This document shows positions 7,742 to 18,082 of a stretch of DNA of 47,199 bases, one piece after another; within the stretch, counting starts at the first letter, position 1; each line of letters begins with the position of its first letter. The stretch comes from Verrucomicrobiota bacterium (lineage in GTDB: Bacteria; Verrucomicrobiota; Verrucomicrobiia; Chthoniobacterales; Terrimicrobiaceae), in assembly GCA_026398275.1 (NCBI GenBank), contig JAPLTF010000010.1:1-47199 (forward strand). The letters are read 5' to 3'. Position numbers and translations under genes: made by a program. Below the pieces are notes generated by a model. The model was not told the DNA's origin, searched no databases, and saw only the letters and a program-made list of their open reading frames with translations.

Positions 7742-8728
7742 TCATAGAGCGCCGCTACAGCCTGACCCCATATCCAGGACCTGAAAGGCTTCGCCGGCTT
7801 CGGCAATTTGGCTGTCGAGAGCCGCTCGCGGGCATTGCGAGCGGATGAAACCGGTCAGGGAGGAACGGTTGATTTTCTTCCAGCCGAGCCCGTTTCCCCA
7901 GTTTTCCAGATCGGTGAAATTGACGTCTGCCGTGATGTCGCGGTGGCCGAACGATGCGTAAACATCAGCACCAATGAGGCGTTGGTGGTGGGCGTAGGCA
8001 CGCAGAGTTCCTGCGGGCCGGCGGTGATAGAGGCCGGGCATGACGGACCCGTAGTCGATGGTGAGCATCCGTCCGCGTTTCCAGGATCCGGCCCAGGAGC
8101 CGAGCCATCGGCGATAGGACTCATGGACCTCGACGCGCGATCCATCCGGCGGGTCGCCCTGCAGAGAGGAGGAGTCCGGAAGCTCGCAGTCGCACAGCAC
8201 CTCGCGGGCGGAGTTACCGTCGATCTTCAGCCCGAGCTCTTTCCATTGGCCGTCGGCGCGAACGAAGACCCGGCAGGGGAACGCATCGGGAAGCTCGTTG
8301 GAATAGATGTTCGCGCAGCCGTCCGCCGCAGCCAGCGCCGCGTTCATATCGCGATGCCATCTCACGCGTTTTCCCTTGAGGAGCTTTTCCTGGGCGGCAC
8401 GGAGGACCGGGGAGATTTCCACGATGTGCAGCGTGGTTCGGAGCCGCTGAAAAAAGCCGAGGTGTTTCAGGACGCCGGCGGCGAGTTCCCCGGTGCCGGC
8501 ACCGGCTTCGATGACATGCCTCGAGGGGCTTGCGCGAAGCCATGCGGCAATCGCGCGGGCTAGCGAGGAATGCAGCTCCGGCCACGTCGAGAAGTCGCCC
8601 GCGCGCCCAATGCCGCGCACCCGTTTCGTGTAGTAGCCGAAATCCGGATGGTAGAGGGCCGCCTCCATGAACCGCTCGAACGGGATGCTCCCGCCGCATT
8701 CCAGACTGCGCAGGAATTCCCCGATCAC
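7742..8728 (-). CDS. MidA-family SAM-dependent methyltransferase
   Basis: The 328-residue protein matches the MidA/NDUFAF7 family of class I methyltransferases. The N-terminal motif is IPFERFMEAALYHPDFGYYT, followed by the SAM-binding loop EAGAGTGELA, the family motif YSNELPDAFP, IDYG, and GTLRAYAHHQ. The mitochondrial member dimethylates an arginine in a complex I subunit; bacterial targets are mostly unknown. Here it is the last gene of an operon, its start overlapping the TPR gene by four bases (ATGA). The family motifs are present, so activity is expected, but the substrate is open. Confidence 0.88.
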   Translation of the reverse strand: MIGEFLRSLECGGSIPFERFMEAALYHPDFGYYTKRVRGIGRAGDFSTWPELHSSLARAIAAWLRASPSRHVIEAGAGTGELAAGVLKHLGFFQRLRTTLHIVEISPVLRAAQEKLLKGKRVRWHRDMNAALAAADGCANIYSNELPDAFPCRVFVRADGQWKELGLKIDGNSAREVLCDCELPDSSSLQGDPPDGSRVEVHESYRRWLGSWAGSWKRGRMLTIDYGSVMPGLYHRRPAGTLRAYAHHQRLIGADVYASFGHRDITADVNFTDLENWGNGLGWKKINRSSLTGFIRSQCPRAALDSQIAEAGEAFQVLDMGSGCSGAL

Positions 8729-9993
8729 AGCTTCGTCAGCGACTCATCCTGCTGCACGAGCGCCTGCCAGGCCTCTTTGTAATCGGGCTCGTAGCGCTGG
8801 TCCTGAAAATCCGCCATCTGCTCGCGGTGGAGCACGATTTTTTCAATCCGGGGAAGCAGCTCGCTGTAGACCTCCCGCAGCAGCCGGAGTGCGCCCGGCT
8901 CCTTGTCCCAGAGGACGGCATACGACTCGACGAATTCCGCGGCGTAGTTCGGCTCCGCGCGATCGTTCGGCAGATACAGGCTCCGCGGCGGCTCGTCGAG
9001 CTCCAGCAGCATCGGAGCCAGGTAAATATTTTTCAGGATGCCCTCGCTGTATTTTGCGCGGGCCTCGGCCTCGCGGCCTTCGAGCGAGTAGGTGAGCGCC
9101 CAGCCAAAGAGAAACGAGGGCTCGGAAAAATCGCGGGGATACTGCCCGGCATACTTGTCGAAATACGCCGCAGCCCGCTCGGGGGATTCCGCCAGCAGGT
9201 GGAGCATGGGGATGAGAAATCGGGCGCCCTGGTTGTCCTTGGGGTTGAGCCGGAGCAGGTCCTCGAGCGTCTTGGCGGCGGGGGCAAACCGGCCGAGATG
9301 CCACTGCGTCATGGAGCGGCCGTAGATTGCGCGCAGGTAGGGCCTCGTCTCGCGGTCGATCCACCATAACGCCTGCTTCGAATGCCACCGCGTGGATTCC
9401 TTGTCGGCAAGCTCCTCGTAGGCCTGCAGGCAGGCTTTGAAATTCCCGGCCTGAAAATCGAGGTCGGCGAGCTCGATCCGGGCCTCCGGGCAGTCGGAAT
9501 CCTGCGCGACCGCGAGCCGGAGAAGGGCGGACTTTTTGGTCCGGGACCGCACGCGCAGGGCGGTTCTCACGAGGCCGCGTGCCATCTCGCGGGCATGGAC
9601 CGGCCCCTGAGGCTCGCGCCCGACCCTCATCACCAAAGTCTTCGTCAGCGCCCGGAGGTCGTCCGGCGTCCGCTTGTCAAAATTCTGAAACCGGATGTCG
9701 AGCTTGCAATCGGCCGAAAAGCTCTGCCATGCCTCGGAATCCCAATCGTCGCTCGCCGCGATGGACAGGCGGTCCGGGGTGCCGATCTGGTCGAAGGTCT
9801 TGTAGAGGTAGTTCTCCACGCGCGTCTGATCGAGCTCCTCAAGGATCTCGGGCGGGGCGACCGGCGTGCCGGATTGGTCGCAGACGATGACGATCGTGGG
9901 AAGGAACCAGTCCTTGCCGGACGGGAGCGGCTCCTCGAGATCGACCCAGTAGAGGAACCAGTTGTTTTTCGGGGATTTGAGCGGCTGGATCAT
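8725..9993 (-). CDS. TPR-repeat protein with unrecognised N-terminal domain
   Basis: The 422-residue protein starts at the ATG at 9993, which overlaps the preceding stop as ATGA; an ATG three codons earlier is less likely. The N-terminal 130 residues (WFLYWVDLEEPLPSGKDWFL and LEELDQTRVENYLYKTFDQI) form a mixed domain I cannot name. From about 160 to 370 helical repeats fit tetratricopeptide motifs (ARIELADLDFQAGNFKACLQ, AYEELA; LGRFAPAAKTLEDLLRLNPK). There is no signal peptide or membrane segment. The context, between an exonuclease and a MidA methyltransferase, suggests a scaffold or adaptor, which is inference only. Confidence 0.75.
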   Translation of the reverse strand: MIQPLKSPKNNWFLYWVDLEEPLPSGKDWFLPTIVIVCDQSGTPVAPPEILEELDQTRVENYLYKTFDQIGTPDRLSIAASDDWDSEAWQSFSADCKLDIRFQNFDKRTPDDLRALTKTLVMRVGREPQGPVHAREMARGLVRTALRVRSRTKKSALLRLAVAQDSDCPEARIELADLDFQAGNFKACLQAYEELADKESTRWHSKQALWWIDRETRPYLRAIYGRSMTQWHLGRFAPAAKTLEDLLRLNPKDNQGARFLIPMLHLLAESPERAAAYFDKYAGQYPRDFSEPSFLFGWALTYSLEGREAEARAKYSEGILKNIYLAPMLLELDEPPRSLYLPNDRAEPNYAAEFVESYAVLWDKEPGALRLLREVYSELLPRIEKIVLHREQMADFQDQRYEPDYKEAWQALVQQDESLTKL

Positions 9994-10529
9994 GCGCTCC
10001 ACTGGATTTCCAACCGCTGCTTGCGGCCGAAGCGGTCGTTGAAAAACAGCTCCTTGTTCGCGGCAGCGTATTCATGGACGAGCTTCGTCACCTTCACATC
10101 GAAGCAACAATACTCCGCGACGTCCAGCACCCGGCCCTCCCGCCACCAGCGGATGGCGTCGAGCCCCTCCGCGATTTTGCCCACGCCGAGCGTCCCCTGC
10201 GCGACGTCCTCCAGCTTGAGCCGGTGGCCTGCGGATTTTTCGATATCGACAAGGAGATCGAGCGTCCGGAGCTGCTCGGGCAGCGAGAGAACCGTGTAGC
10301 CCATCAGCACCTCGTAGTCGAAGCGGATCACGTTGTATCCCACAACCAGATCCGCACGCTGCAGGCGCTTGATCAGGTCGTCCACCCGGCTCTCCGGAAA
10401 AATCTCATACTTGTTCTCGGCCGAGCTGAACGTCACGCCGACCGACATCCCCATCTCGTGCTTTTTGTCCCAGCCGCCGACATCGTTCGCCGTCCGCTGG
10501 GTCTCAAGATCGAAATAGACAATATCCAT
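9990..10529 (-). CDS. DEDD-type 3'-5' exonuclease / RNase H-like protein
   Basis: Starting at the ATG at 10529, the 179-residue protein begins MDIVYFDLETQRTANDVGGW, with DxE of exonuclease motif I (DLET). It continues with VVGYNVIRFDYEVLMG (motif II, N-xxx-FD) and ends with DVAEYCCFDVKVTKLVHEYA (motif III, final aspartate). This order is that of DnaQ-fold nucleases of the YprB-like ribonuclease H group. An upstream start at 10616 would add a basic tail with no family support. It is the first gene of an operon with the TPR and MidA genes, all joined by ATGA overlaps. Confidence 0.8.
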   Translation of the reverse strand: MDIVYFDLETQRTANDVGGWDKKHEMGMSVGVTFSSAENKYEIFPESRVDDLIKRLQRADLVVGYNVIRFDYEVLMGYTVLSLPEQLRTLDLLVDIEKSAGHRLKLEDVAQGTLGVGKIAEGLDAIRWWREGRVLDVAEYCCFDVKVTKLVHEYAAANKELFFNDRFGRKQRLEIQWSA

Positions 10530-10674
10530 GAATGGCGAAGGATGCCGTGAATCGCTGGAATTCTCAAATGAAACCGCAGGGGGGATCCGGGAGAATTTTT
10601 CATCCCGTTGCTCCAAAGATGGTTGCGGACCGGCAGGAAAGATGCTTATTGGATAACCACAATCCTTTCAAATC

Positions 10675-10995
10675 ATGGCCAACCTCACCAAACGCGATCT
10701 CGTGATGCAGATCAGCAAAGACACAGGGATCATCCAGCAACAGGTTTTTGCCGTCCTCCAGCAAACCCTGGATCTCATCACCGATGCCCTGGCATCCGGC
10801 CGCGATGTCGAGCTCCGGAACTTCGGGGTTTTTGAGGTCCGGCTGACGAAATCCCGGGTCGGCCGCAATCCCCACAAGCCGGAGAAGGACGTGATCATTC
10901 CGGCGCGGGCAACGGTCAAATTCAAATCCGGAAAAATCATGCGCCAGCGGGTGCTGTTGCGCACGGACGAGCTCCGCGCCTCCACAAAAAACTAA
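10675..10995 (+). CDS. HU/IHF-family nucleoid DNA-binding protein
   Basis: The 106-residue protein is a complete HU/IHF homologue: N-terminal helices (NLTKRDLVMQISKDTGIIQQ), VELRNFGVFEVRLTKSRVGR, and the DNA-contacting arm with GRNPHKPEKDVIIPARATV ending FKSGK. The intercalating proline of RNP is present. Such proteins bend and compact DNA and assist repair and recombination. The C-terminal extension after FKSGK (about 20 residues) is basic. It lies 27 bases upstream of uvrA on the same strand and may be co-transcribed. Confidence 0.93.
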   Translation: MANLTKRDLVMQISKDTGIIQQQVFAVLQQTLDLITDALASGRDVELRNFGVFEVRLTKSRVGRNPHKPEKDVIIPARATVKFKSGKIMRQRVLLRTDELRASTKN

Positions 10996-11022
10996 GTTCT
11001 GAAACCGCTCGTATCTTCGCGG

Positions 11023-14000
11023 GTGGAATCCATTCGTATTCGCGGCGCGCGTCAGAATAATCTGCGCGGCATGGATTTGGAGCTGCCTCTTGGGCAACTC
11101 ATCGTCGTGACCGGGCCCAGCGGATGCGGCAAGTCGAGCCTGGCTTTTGACACCGTCTACGCCGAGGGCCAGCGCCGGTATGTGGAGACGTTCAGCCCGT
11201 ATACCCGGCAGTTTCTCGACCGGATGGACAAGCCGCTTGTGGATTCGATCGAGGGGATCCCGCCAGCGATTGCGATCGAGCAGGCGAACAACGTCCGCAC
11301 CACCCGCTCGACGGTGGGCACGATCACCGAGATCAACGATTATCTCAAGCTCCTCTTCCCGCGGATCGCGCGCGGATTCTGCCCCTCCTGCTCGAGAGAG
11401 GTCCGGCCAGAATCCGCGACCTCGATCGTGGAGCTGGTGCTGGGCCGGTTCCAGGGCGCGACCGTTCTCGTGACCTTCGGCGTCCCGGTCCCCGCCGGCA
11501 CAAAACCGGCCGACTTTTTCGCGTTTTTGCAGCAGCAGGGATACCTGCGTGTCTGGCTCGATGGAAAAATCGTCCGCACCGACGAAGCGCCCCCGGTCAA
11601 GCGGCTCCCGGCGCGCGTGCCCGTGGTCCAGGACCGCATCGAAGTCGAGCGATCCCAGCGCTCTCGCCTGGCCGAGGCGGTGGAAAACGCGCTTCGCCTC
11701 GGCAGCGACAAGATCGCCATCGTGGTTCCGGACTCGCTGGAATCGCATCCGTTTTCCTCAGGCTGGCACTGCGCGCATTGCGACACGGATATCCGTCCGC
11801 CGTCCCCCGGCCTCTTCAGTTTCAACAACCCGCTGGGAGCCTGCCCGGAATGCCGCGGGTTCGGGCGGATCATCGGCATCGACTATCAGCGGGTCATGCC
11901 GGACCGCTCGCTCTCGATCTCCGAGGGCGTCGTCAAGCCGTTCCAGGGCGGACAATCCCGCGAGTGCCAGGACGATCTGATGCGCCACGCGCTGCGCAAC
12001 GACGTGGATGTCAGCACCCCGTTCGAGGAGCTTCCGAGGAAGGATCAGGACTGGGTGATCAACGGGGAAAAATCCGGGACCGCGCAGGAGGCCTGGGACA
12101 GCGGCCAGTGGTATGGAGTGAAGGGGTATTTCGAGTGGCTCGAATCGAAGACCTACAAGATGCACGTCCGCGTGCTGCTCAGCCGCTACCGGAGCTACCA
12201 GCCATGCCCGGCCTGCAATGGCGGGCGGTTCCAGCCGGAGACGCTGAATTTCCGCATCGAGCCCGCCGACCTCACGATCGCGGATGTCGCCTCGAAGTCG
12301 GTCTCAGAGCTGTCCGGCATCTTCTCGGCGATCTCGCTTCCCAAGTCGGACAGCAGCGCGCATCTCGTCCACGAGCAGGTGGTGGCCCGCCTGCATTATT
12401 TGAAGGAAGTCGGGCTCGGCTACCTGACGCTCGACCGCCCGACCCGGTCGCTTTCCGGCGGCGAGCTCCAGCGCGTCAACCTCACCACCTGCCTCGGGGC
12501 TTCGCTGGTGAACACGCTTTTCGTCCTCGATGAGCCGAGCGTCGGTCTCCATCCGCGGGACACCGGCCAGCTGCTCCACGTTCTTTGCGGGCTGCGGGAC
12601 AAGGGCAACACCCTGCTCGTGGTCGAGCACGAGGAGGCGGTGATCCGGACGGCTGACCACCTCGTGGACATCGGGCCCGGGCGCGGAGCGGATGGAGGCC
12701 TGCTTCTCTACAGCGGCCCGGCGGACAAATTTAAAAAAGTGGATTCACTCACGTCCGACTACCTCGATGGCCGGAGGTCGATCCCGGTTCCGAAGAAGCG
12801 GCGGAAGCCAACGAACTTCATCGAGCTGCGCGGCGTCCGCCACCACAACCTGCGCGGGCTGGATGTCAAATTTCCCACCGGCGTCCTCTGCGCGGTGACC
12901 GGCGTCTCCGGCTCCGGAAAAACTTCTCTCGTCCGCGACGTTCTCCACCGCCACCTTGCAGGCCATGAGCCGGGCGAGGACGAGGCGGCGGGGTTTGTAA
13001 AATCCATCCGCGGCGACGAGGACATCGGGGACGTGGTCATGGTTGACCAATCACCGCTGGCCCGCAGCCCGCGCTCGACGCCGGCAGTTTACCTCGGCGC
13101 CTATGACGGGATCCGCGAGATGTTCGGCACGACGAAGGAGGCGCTCGCCGGCGGTTATTCGCCGGGCTCGTTCTCGTTCAACTCCGGCCAGGGCCGTTGC
13201 GAGCGGTGCGGCGGCCTGGGATTTGAAAAGGTGGAGATGCAGTTTCTCAGCGATCTTTACCTCCGCTGCCCGGAGTGCGAAGGCAAGCGGTTCCGGACGC
13301 CGGTCCTCAACATCAAGGTCAAAGGCAAATCGATCCACGATGTGCTGGAGATGACCGCCGGGGAGGCCATCAAATTCTTTGATCCGCTCGACGCGCGCGG
13401 GGCGATCACCCGGCCGCTGCGGCTCCTGTCGGAGGTCGGGCTCGACTACCTGCGCCTCGGCCAGCCGGTGAACGCGCTGAGCGGCGGCGAATCCCAGCGG
13501 CTGAAGCTCGTGCACCATCTGATCCAGAAGCACGAGGACGGCGCGCTTCTGATTTTCGACGAGCCGACGACCGGCCTGCATTTCGACGATGTGGCCCTCC
13601 TGCTCAAGGTCTTTCACCGTCTCGTCGAAGAGGGCAACAGCGTCATCGTGATCGAGCACAATCTCGAAGTCGTCAAATCCGCGGACTGGGTCGTGGACCT
13701 CGGACCCGAGGGCGGGGACGAGGGAGGAAAAGTCATCGCCACCGGAACCCCGGAAAAGATCGCCGCCTGCGCGGCCTCCCACACCGGGCGGTTTTTGGTG
13801 CCGCTTCTCGAGGGCCGCGCCGCCCGCGTCGCGGACGCCCCCTCGAAACCATTTGTCGCGCGAAAGGACAGCGGAGTCATCGCGGTCCGCGGCGCCCGCG
13901 AGCACAACCTGAAAAATCTTTCGGTCGACATTCCCCGCGACGGGATGGTCGTGGTCACCGGCCTCAGCGGCTCGGGAAAATCGACCCTCGCGTTCGACAT

Positions 14001-16467
14001 TCTTTTTGCCGAAGGCCAGCGACGGTTCCTCGACAGCATGTCCCCGTATGCCCGGCAGTTCGTCGAGCAGATGGAAAAGCCGGATGTCGATTCGATCGAG
14101 GGACTCCCCCCAAGCGTCGCGATCGAGCAGCGGGTCACCCGCGGCGGGGGAAAATCCACGGTCGCCACGGTCACCGAGATCTACCATTTCCTCCGGCTTC
14201 TCTTCTCGAAGCTCGGCACCCAGCACTGCCCGGATTGCCATGTGCCGGTCGAAAGCCGGACTCCGACGGCCATCGCGGAGGAGGTCAACAAGCTCGCCGC
14301 GAAAGGGTCGGTGAAGGTTTACGCGAACCTCGTCAAAGCCCGCAAAGGCTTCCACACCGATGTCGCCCGCGCCGCAGCCAGACACGGGATCGTGACGCTC
14401 ATCGTGGACGGCAAGCCGGTGCCGGTCGAAGGGTTTCAAAAGCTCGAACGCTTCAAGGAGCACACGATCGACGCCCTCGTGGGAGAGCTCGCGAAGCCGG
14501 ATTCCAAAGCCACCGACGAGGTTGTCCGCCGCGCGCTCGCGCTCGGCCGCGGCACCGCGCGCATCGTGGATGCCAAAGGCCGCGCATCGGTTCTCAGCAC
14601 AGAGATGAACTGCCCGTCGTGCAGCCGGGCCTTCGAAGCGCTCGATCCCCGGTTGTTTTCGTTCAACTCCCCGCACGGCTGGTGCCTGCACTGCCGCGGA
14701 TTCGGGGAAGTCTGGAGCGAGCTGGGGGCCGCCGGAAAAGAATTTGATTCCCAGATCGAGGCCGAGCTCGATGAGGAGCGCCGGCACGAAAACCTGGAGG
14801 ACACGGAGCCCCGCCAGTGCCCGGTCTGCAAGGGTTCGCGCCTGAATGAGACGGCCTCGAATGTTCTCATCGGCGACCACTCGATCAATAATTTCACGCG
14901 CGCCGCCGCCGCGGATTCCCTCGGGCTCACAGAAAAACTCCGCTTCACCGGACCGCGCGCCGGGATCGCGAAGGAGGTCGTCTCGGAGATCCAGCAGCGG
15001 CTCAAGTTCCTGGCGACGGTCGGCCTGGATTACCTCTCGCTCGACCGCAGCGCCAAGACGCTGAGCGGCGGCGAGGCCCAGCGGATCCGGCTGGCCGCGC
15101 AACTCGGCTCGAACCTCCGCGGGGTTCTCTACGTCCTCGATGAGCCGACGATCGGCCTCCACCCTCGCGACAATGCGCGCCTGCTCGACGCGCTCGAAGT
15201 CCTCACCAAAAAGGGCAACTCGCTCGTCGTCGTCGAACATGACGAGGAGACCATGCGGCGGGCGGATCGGATTCTCGACCTTGGACCGGGTGCCGGACGG
15301 CGCGGCGGAGAAATCGTCGCCTCGGGCACCCTTGAGGAAATCATCAACTCGCCCCAGTCGCTCACCGGCCAATCCCTCCGCGCGCCGGCCAAACATCCCT
15401 CGCGCGGATCAAGGCGCCCTCCCGCGACCGACTGGCTCACCGTTCGCGGCATCACGCTGCATAATGTCACAAATGTCGATGCGAGGATCCCGATCAACCG
15501 CCTCACCGCGATCAGCGGCGTCTCCGGCTCGGGCAAGAGCACGGTCCTTCGCGGGGTCGTGGTGCCGGCCGTTCGCGATTCGCTGTCGCGCACGAAATCC
15601 AAGACGATATTCGACCACTGCAAATCCATCGAGGGGCTCGAATGGCTCGGTGGAGTTCTTGAGGTCGACCAGTCACCGATTGGAAAGACGTCCCGATCCA
15701 CGCCAGCGACATACGTCAAGGTCCTCGATGACATCCGCGCCCTCTTCGCGACCCTCCCCGCCTCGCGGATGCGCGGCTACACGAACAGCCGGTTTTCCTT
15801 CAACAACGAAGGCGGACGCTGCGAGGCCTGCCTCGGGCAGGGAGTGATCAAGCTGGAGATGAATTTCCTCCCGCCGAGCTACATGCCGTGCCAGGACTGC
15901 CTCGGCCGCCGCTACAATCCCGCCACGCTCGAGGTCGAATACAATGGCAAGTCGATCGGGGATGTCATGGACATGACGATCGAGCAGGCAGCGGAATTCT
16001 TTTCCGCGCACCCGAAAATCAAGCGCCCGCTCGCCCTCCTTGTCGAGACCGGACTCGGATACCTCCAGCTCGGCCAGCCGAGCCCGACGCTCAGTGGCGG
16101 CGAGGCCCAGCGGATCAAGCTCGTCACCCAGCTCGCCCGCCGACCGACCGCCCGCGCGGAGGAGGTCCGAACGACCCGCCGCGGCAAGTCCACCCTCTAT
16201 GTCCTCGAGGAACCGACGATCGGGCTTCATGCCCACGACGTCGCCCAGCTCATCGCCGTCCTCCACCGCCTCGTGGACGAAGGCGGAACGGTCGTCGTCA
16301 TCGAGCACCACCTCGACGTCATCGCCGAGGCGGACCACGTCATCGACATCGGCCCCGAGGCCGGTGCGGCCGGCGGAAAAATCGTCGCCGAAGGCACCCC
16401 CGAACACATCGCCAAATCCAAGACCAGCCGCACCGCCCCTTTTCTCAAGGGGTTGCTGCCTTTTTAG
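11023..16467 (+). CDS. uvrA: Double-length UvrA (two tandem UvrA units)
   Basis: The 1,814-residue protein from a GTG start contains four ABC ATPase modules in place of two. Walker A loops lie at about 31 (GPSGCGKSS), 627 (GVSGSGKTS), 980 (GLSGSGKST) and 1499 (GVSGSGKST). ABC signatures lie at about 477 (LSGGELQR), 819 (LSGGESQR), 1347 (LSGGEAQR) and 1690 (LSGGEAQR). Each half has the insertion and zinc-finger cysteines (CPSC...[14 protein letters not shown]...[14 protein letters not shown]...CQDC). UvrA recognises bulky DNA lesions with UvrB in nucleotide excision repair, normally as a dimer of about 940-residue subunits. Here the dimer is covalent, as in Chlamydia, and all motifs are intact. 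The 3' end overlaps the convergent cobA-hemD by 23 bp. Confidence 0.97.
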   Translation: MESIRIRGARQNNLRGMDLELPLGQLIVVTGPSGCGKSSLAFDTVYAEGQRRYVETFSPYTRQFLDRMDKPLVDSIEGIPPAIAIEQANNVRTTRSTVGTITEINDYLKLLFPRIARGFCPSCSREVRPESATSIVELVLGRFQGATVLVTFGVPVPAGTKPADFFAFLQQQGYLRVWLDGKIVRTDEAPPVKRLPARVPVVQDRIEVERSQRSRLAEAVENALRLGSDKIAIVVPDSLESHPFSSGWHCAHCDTDIRPPSPGLFSFNNPLGACPECRGFGRIIGIDYQRVMPDRSLSISEGVVKPFQGGQSRECQDDLMRHALRNDVDVSTPFEELPRKDQDWVINGEKSGTAQEAWDSGQWYGVKGYFEWLESKTYKMHVRVLLSRYRSYQPCPACNGGRFQPETLNFRIEPADLTIADVASKSVSELSGIFSAISLPKSDSSAHLVHEQVVARLHYLKEVGLGYLTLDRPTRSLSGGELQRVNLTTCLGASLVNTLFVLDEPSVGLHPRDTGQLLHVLCGLRDKGNTLLVVEHEEAVIRTADHLVDIGPGRGADGGLLLYSGPADKFKKVDSLTSDYLDGRRSIPVPKKRRKPTNFIELRGVRHHNLRGLDVKFPTGVLCAVTGVSGSGKTSLVRDVLHRHLAGHEPGEDEAAGFVKSIRGDEDIGDVVMVDQSPLARSPRSTPAVYLGAYDGIREMFGTTKEALAGGYSPGSFSFNSGQGRCERCGGLGFEKVEMQFLSDLYLRCPECEGKRFRTPVLNIKVKGKSIHDVLEMTAGEAIKFFDPLDARGAITRPLRLLSEVGLDYLRLGQPVNALSGGESQRLKLVHHLIQKHEDGALLIFDEPTTGLHFDDVALLLKVFHRLVEEGNSVIVIEHNLEVVKSADWVVDLGPEGGDEGGKVIATGTPEKIAACAASHTGRFLVPLLEGRAARVADAPSKPFVARKDSGVIAVRGAREHNLKNLSVDIPRDGMVVVTGLSGSGKSTLAFDILFAEGQRRFLDSMSPYARQFVEQMEKPDVDSIEGLPPSVAIEQRVTRGGGKSTVATVTEIYHFLRLLFSKLGTQHCPDCHVPVESRTPTAIAEEVNKLAAKGSVKVYANLVKARKGFHTDVARAAARHGIVTLIVDGKPVPVEGFQKLERFKEHTIDALVGELAKPDSKATDEVVRRALALGRGTARIVDAKGRASVLSTEMNCPSCSRAFEALDPRLFSFNSPHGWCLHCRGFGEVWSELGAAGKEFDSQIEAELDEERRHENLEDTEPRQCPVCKGSRLNETASNVLIGDHSINNFTRAAAADSLGLTEKLRFTGPRAGIAKEVVSEIQQRLKFLATVGLDYLSLDRSAKTLSGGEAQRIRLAAQLGSNLRGVLYVLDEPTIGLHPRDNARLLDALEVLTKKGNSLVVVEHDEETMRRADRILDLGPGAGRRGGEIVASGTLEEIINSPQSLTGQSLRAPAKHPSRGSRRPPATDWLTVRGITLHNVTNVDARIPINRLTAISGVSGSGKSTVLRGVVVPAVRDSLSRTKSKTIFDHCKSIEGLEWLGGVLEVDQSPIGKTSRSTPATYVKVLDDIRALFATLPASRMRGYTNSRFSFNNEGGRCEACLGQGVIKLEMNFLPPSYMPCQDCLGRRYNPATLEVEYNGKSIGDVMDMTIEQAAEFFSAHPKIKRPLALLVETGLGYLQLGQPSPTLSGGEAQRIKLVTQLARRPTARAEEVRTTRRGKSTLYVLEEPTIGLHAHDVAQLIAVLHRLVDEGGTVVVIEHHLDVIAEADHVIDIGPEAGAAGGKIVAEGTPEHIAKSKTSRTAPFLKGLLPF

Positions 16468-17980
16468 AAAAGGGCTTCATGTAAAATTTCACGATGGCGG
16501 ACACCAGCCCCGGAACGTCATGCGACCGGGCCTCGACATCAACTGCCAGGCCGAGCTTTTGCATCGTGCGGGAGGTGACCGGACCGATGCTGGCATAACA
16601 AACCCCCTCCGGAGCCGGGAGCTTCAGCGCGTGAAAATTTTCTGCGGTTGACGAGCTGGTGAAGACGACCAGATCCGCCCCCTCCTCGCGGAACCTGCGG
16701 ATCCCGCCGGACACATCCCCGGTCTCGGGGACCGTGCGATAGGCGGGGATGTCGTCGACGATCGCGCCGAGCCGGGTGAGCTCGGTGGCCAGCACATCGC
16801 GGGCACCCTCCGCCCTCGCCAGCAGGATCTTCAAATTCTCCACGCTGGTTTCCTTCTGGAGCGCCTTGATGATCTCCTCGGCCACAAACTTTTCCGGCTG
16901 CACATCGACCTGAAGGTGGTAGGAGCGGACCCTGGCCGCCGTCTCCGGCCCGACGGCGGCGATGCGGGCGGCACCCAGGTCGCGGGCATCGTGGTAGATC
17001 TCAAAGAACGCCTTGAAAAATGCATCGACACCGTTCGCGCTGGTGAAAACGATCCATTCGTAGGCATGGCTGTAGGCGACGGCCTCGTAAAACTCCCGCT
17101 TGTCCGGCGCGGGCTCGATCCGGATGGTCGGCATCTCGAACGCCTCCGCCCCGAGCGCCCGCAGCCGCGAGATCAGGTCTCCGGATTGCTGCCGGGCGCG
17201 GGTGACGGCGATGCGCCTGCCGAAAAGCGGAAGCGCCTCGAACCAGTTCAGCTTGTCCCGGAGGTCCACTACGGACCCGAAAACGGCAACCGCCGGGGGC
17301 TTGAAATCCACCGCCGCCGCCTTGGCCGCGATATCATGGAGCCTTCCCGCAAGCGTCTCCTGCCGGCCGGTCGTCGCCCAGCGGATCAGCGCCACCGGCA
17401 CTTCCCGGTCCATGCCGGCCGCCATGAGGCCGGTCGCGATGTGCTCCAGCCGCTTGATCCCCATGAGCATGACCTTGGTGCCCGGCGCGCGGGCGATCGC
17501 GGAGTAGTCCACGGAGGTCTCGGGCTTGGAAGGGTCCTCATGCCCGGTAAAAATTGTGAGCACGGTGTTGTGGTCGCGATGGGTGACCGGGATGCCCGCG
17601 TAGGCCGGGCCGGCAATCGCGGAGCTCACTCCGGGAACAACCTCGAAGGCGCAGCGGGCATCGGCCAGCGCAACCGCCTCCTCGCCTCCCCTTCCAAATA
17701 AAAAGGGATCGCCCCCCTTCAGTCTCACGACAACTTTTCCCGCCTTGGTTTTTTCCACGAGGAGCGCATTGATCTCCTGCTGCGGCAGCGTGTGCGTGCC
17801 CGCTGTCTTGCCGGCGTAAAGAATTTCGGCCCCCTCTTTCGCGTATTTGAGAAATGCCGGGTTGCTCAGATAGTCATACACCACCACGTCCGCGATCCCG
17901 AGGCACTGGCGGCCTTTCAGGGTCAGGAGAAGCGGGTCGCCGGGACCGGCCCCGACAAGATAACAGATTCCATGGGTCAT
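16445..17980 (-). CDS. cobA-hemD: Fused uroporphyrinogen-III methyltransferase / synthase (CobA-HemD)
   Basis: The 511-residue protein has two enzymes. Residues 1 to about 240 are the SAM-dependent uroporphyrinogen-III C-methyltransferase: YLVGAGPGDPLLLTLKG, VVRLKGGDPFLFGRGGEE, VPGVSSA, and GIPVTHRD. Residues from about 255 to the end are uroporphyrinogen-III synthase: GRRIAVTRARQQSGDLISRL, WIVFTSANGVDAFF and DLVVFTSSSTAENF. HemD closes the tetrapyrrole ring and CobA methylates the product toward siroheme and cobalamin, so the fusion sits at the branch point. It overlaps the end of uvrA by 23 bp on the opposite strand, which leaves no separate terminator for either gene. Confidence 0.95.
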   Translation of the reverse strand: MTHGICYLVGAGPGDPLLLTLKGRQCLGIADVVVYDYLSNPAFLKYAKEGAEILYAGKTAGTHTLPQQEINALLVEKTKAGKVVVRLKGGDPFLFGRGGEEAVALADARCAFEVVPGVSSAIAGPAYAGIPVTHRDHNTVLTIFTGHEDPSKPETSVDYSAIARAPGTKVMLMGIKRLEHIATGLMAAGMDREVPVALIRWATTGRQETLAGRLHDIAAKAAAVDFKPPAVAVFGSVVDLRDKLNWFEALPLFGRRIAVTRARQQSGDLISRLRALGAEAFEMPTIRIEPAPDKREFYEAVAYSHAYEWIVFTSANGVDAFFKAFFEIYHDARDLGAARIAAVGPETAARVRSYHLQVDVQPEKFVAEEIIKALQKETSVENLKILLARAEGARDVLATELTRLGAIVDDIPAYRTVPETGDVSGGIRRFREEGADLVVFTSSSTAENFHALKLPAPEGVCYASIGPVTSRTMQKLGLAVDVEARSHDVPGLVSAIVKFYMKPFSKKAATP

Positions 17981-18024
17981 CCGCAGAGGATGCAGAGAAA
18001 TCCGGCGGGGATCAAGGCAAGGCA

Positions 18025-18076
18025 GGGCGAGGCTCCGTCCGAGCCGTTATATTTGGGTTCGGGCGGAGCCTCACCC
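18025..18076. repeat. Palindromic REP-like hairpin between two minus-strand genes
   Basis: Left arm GGGCGAGGCTCCGTCCGAGC (from 18025) pairs with a right arm ending GGAGCCTCACCC (18076), with a short AT-rich loop. It lies 6 bases downstream of the EAL gene stop and about 45 bases upstream of the cobA-hemD start, so it may end the EAL transcript. The GC-rich, near-perfect stem without a T run is more like a dispersed repetitive palindrome than an intrinsic terminator. Confidence 0.7.
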
Positions 18077-18082
18077 TCCCGG

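Noticed and set aside
13051-15396. A 781-codon minus-strand frame within uvrA
   Set aside because: The sense strand carries complete ABC motifs. The antisense peptide is low-complexity and acidic-basic mixed without domains.
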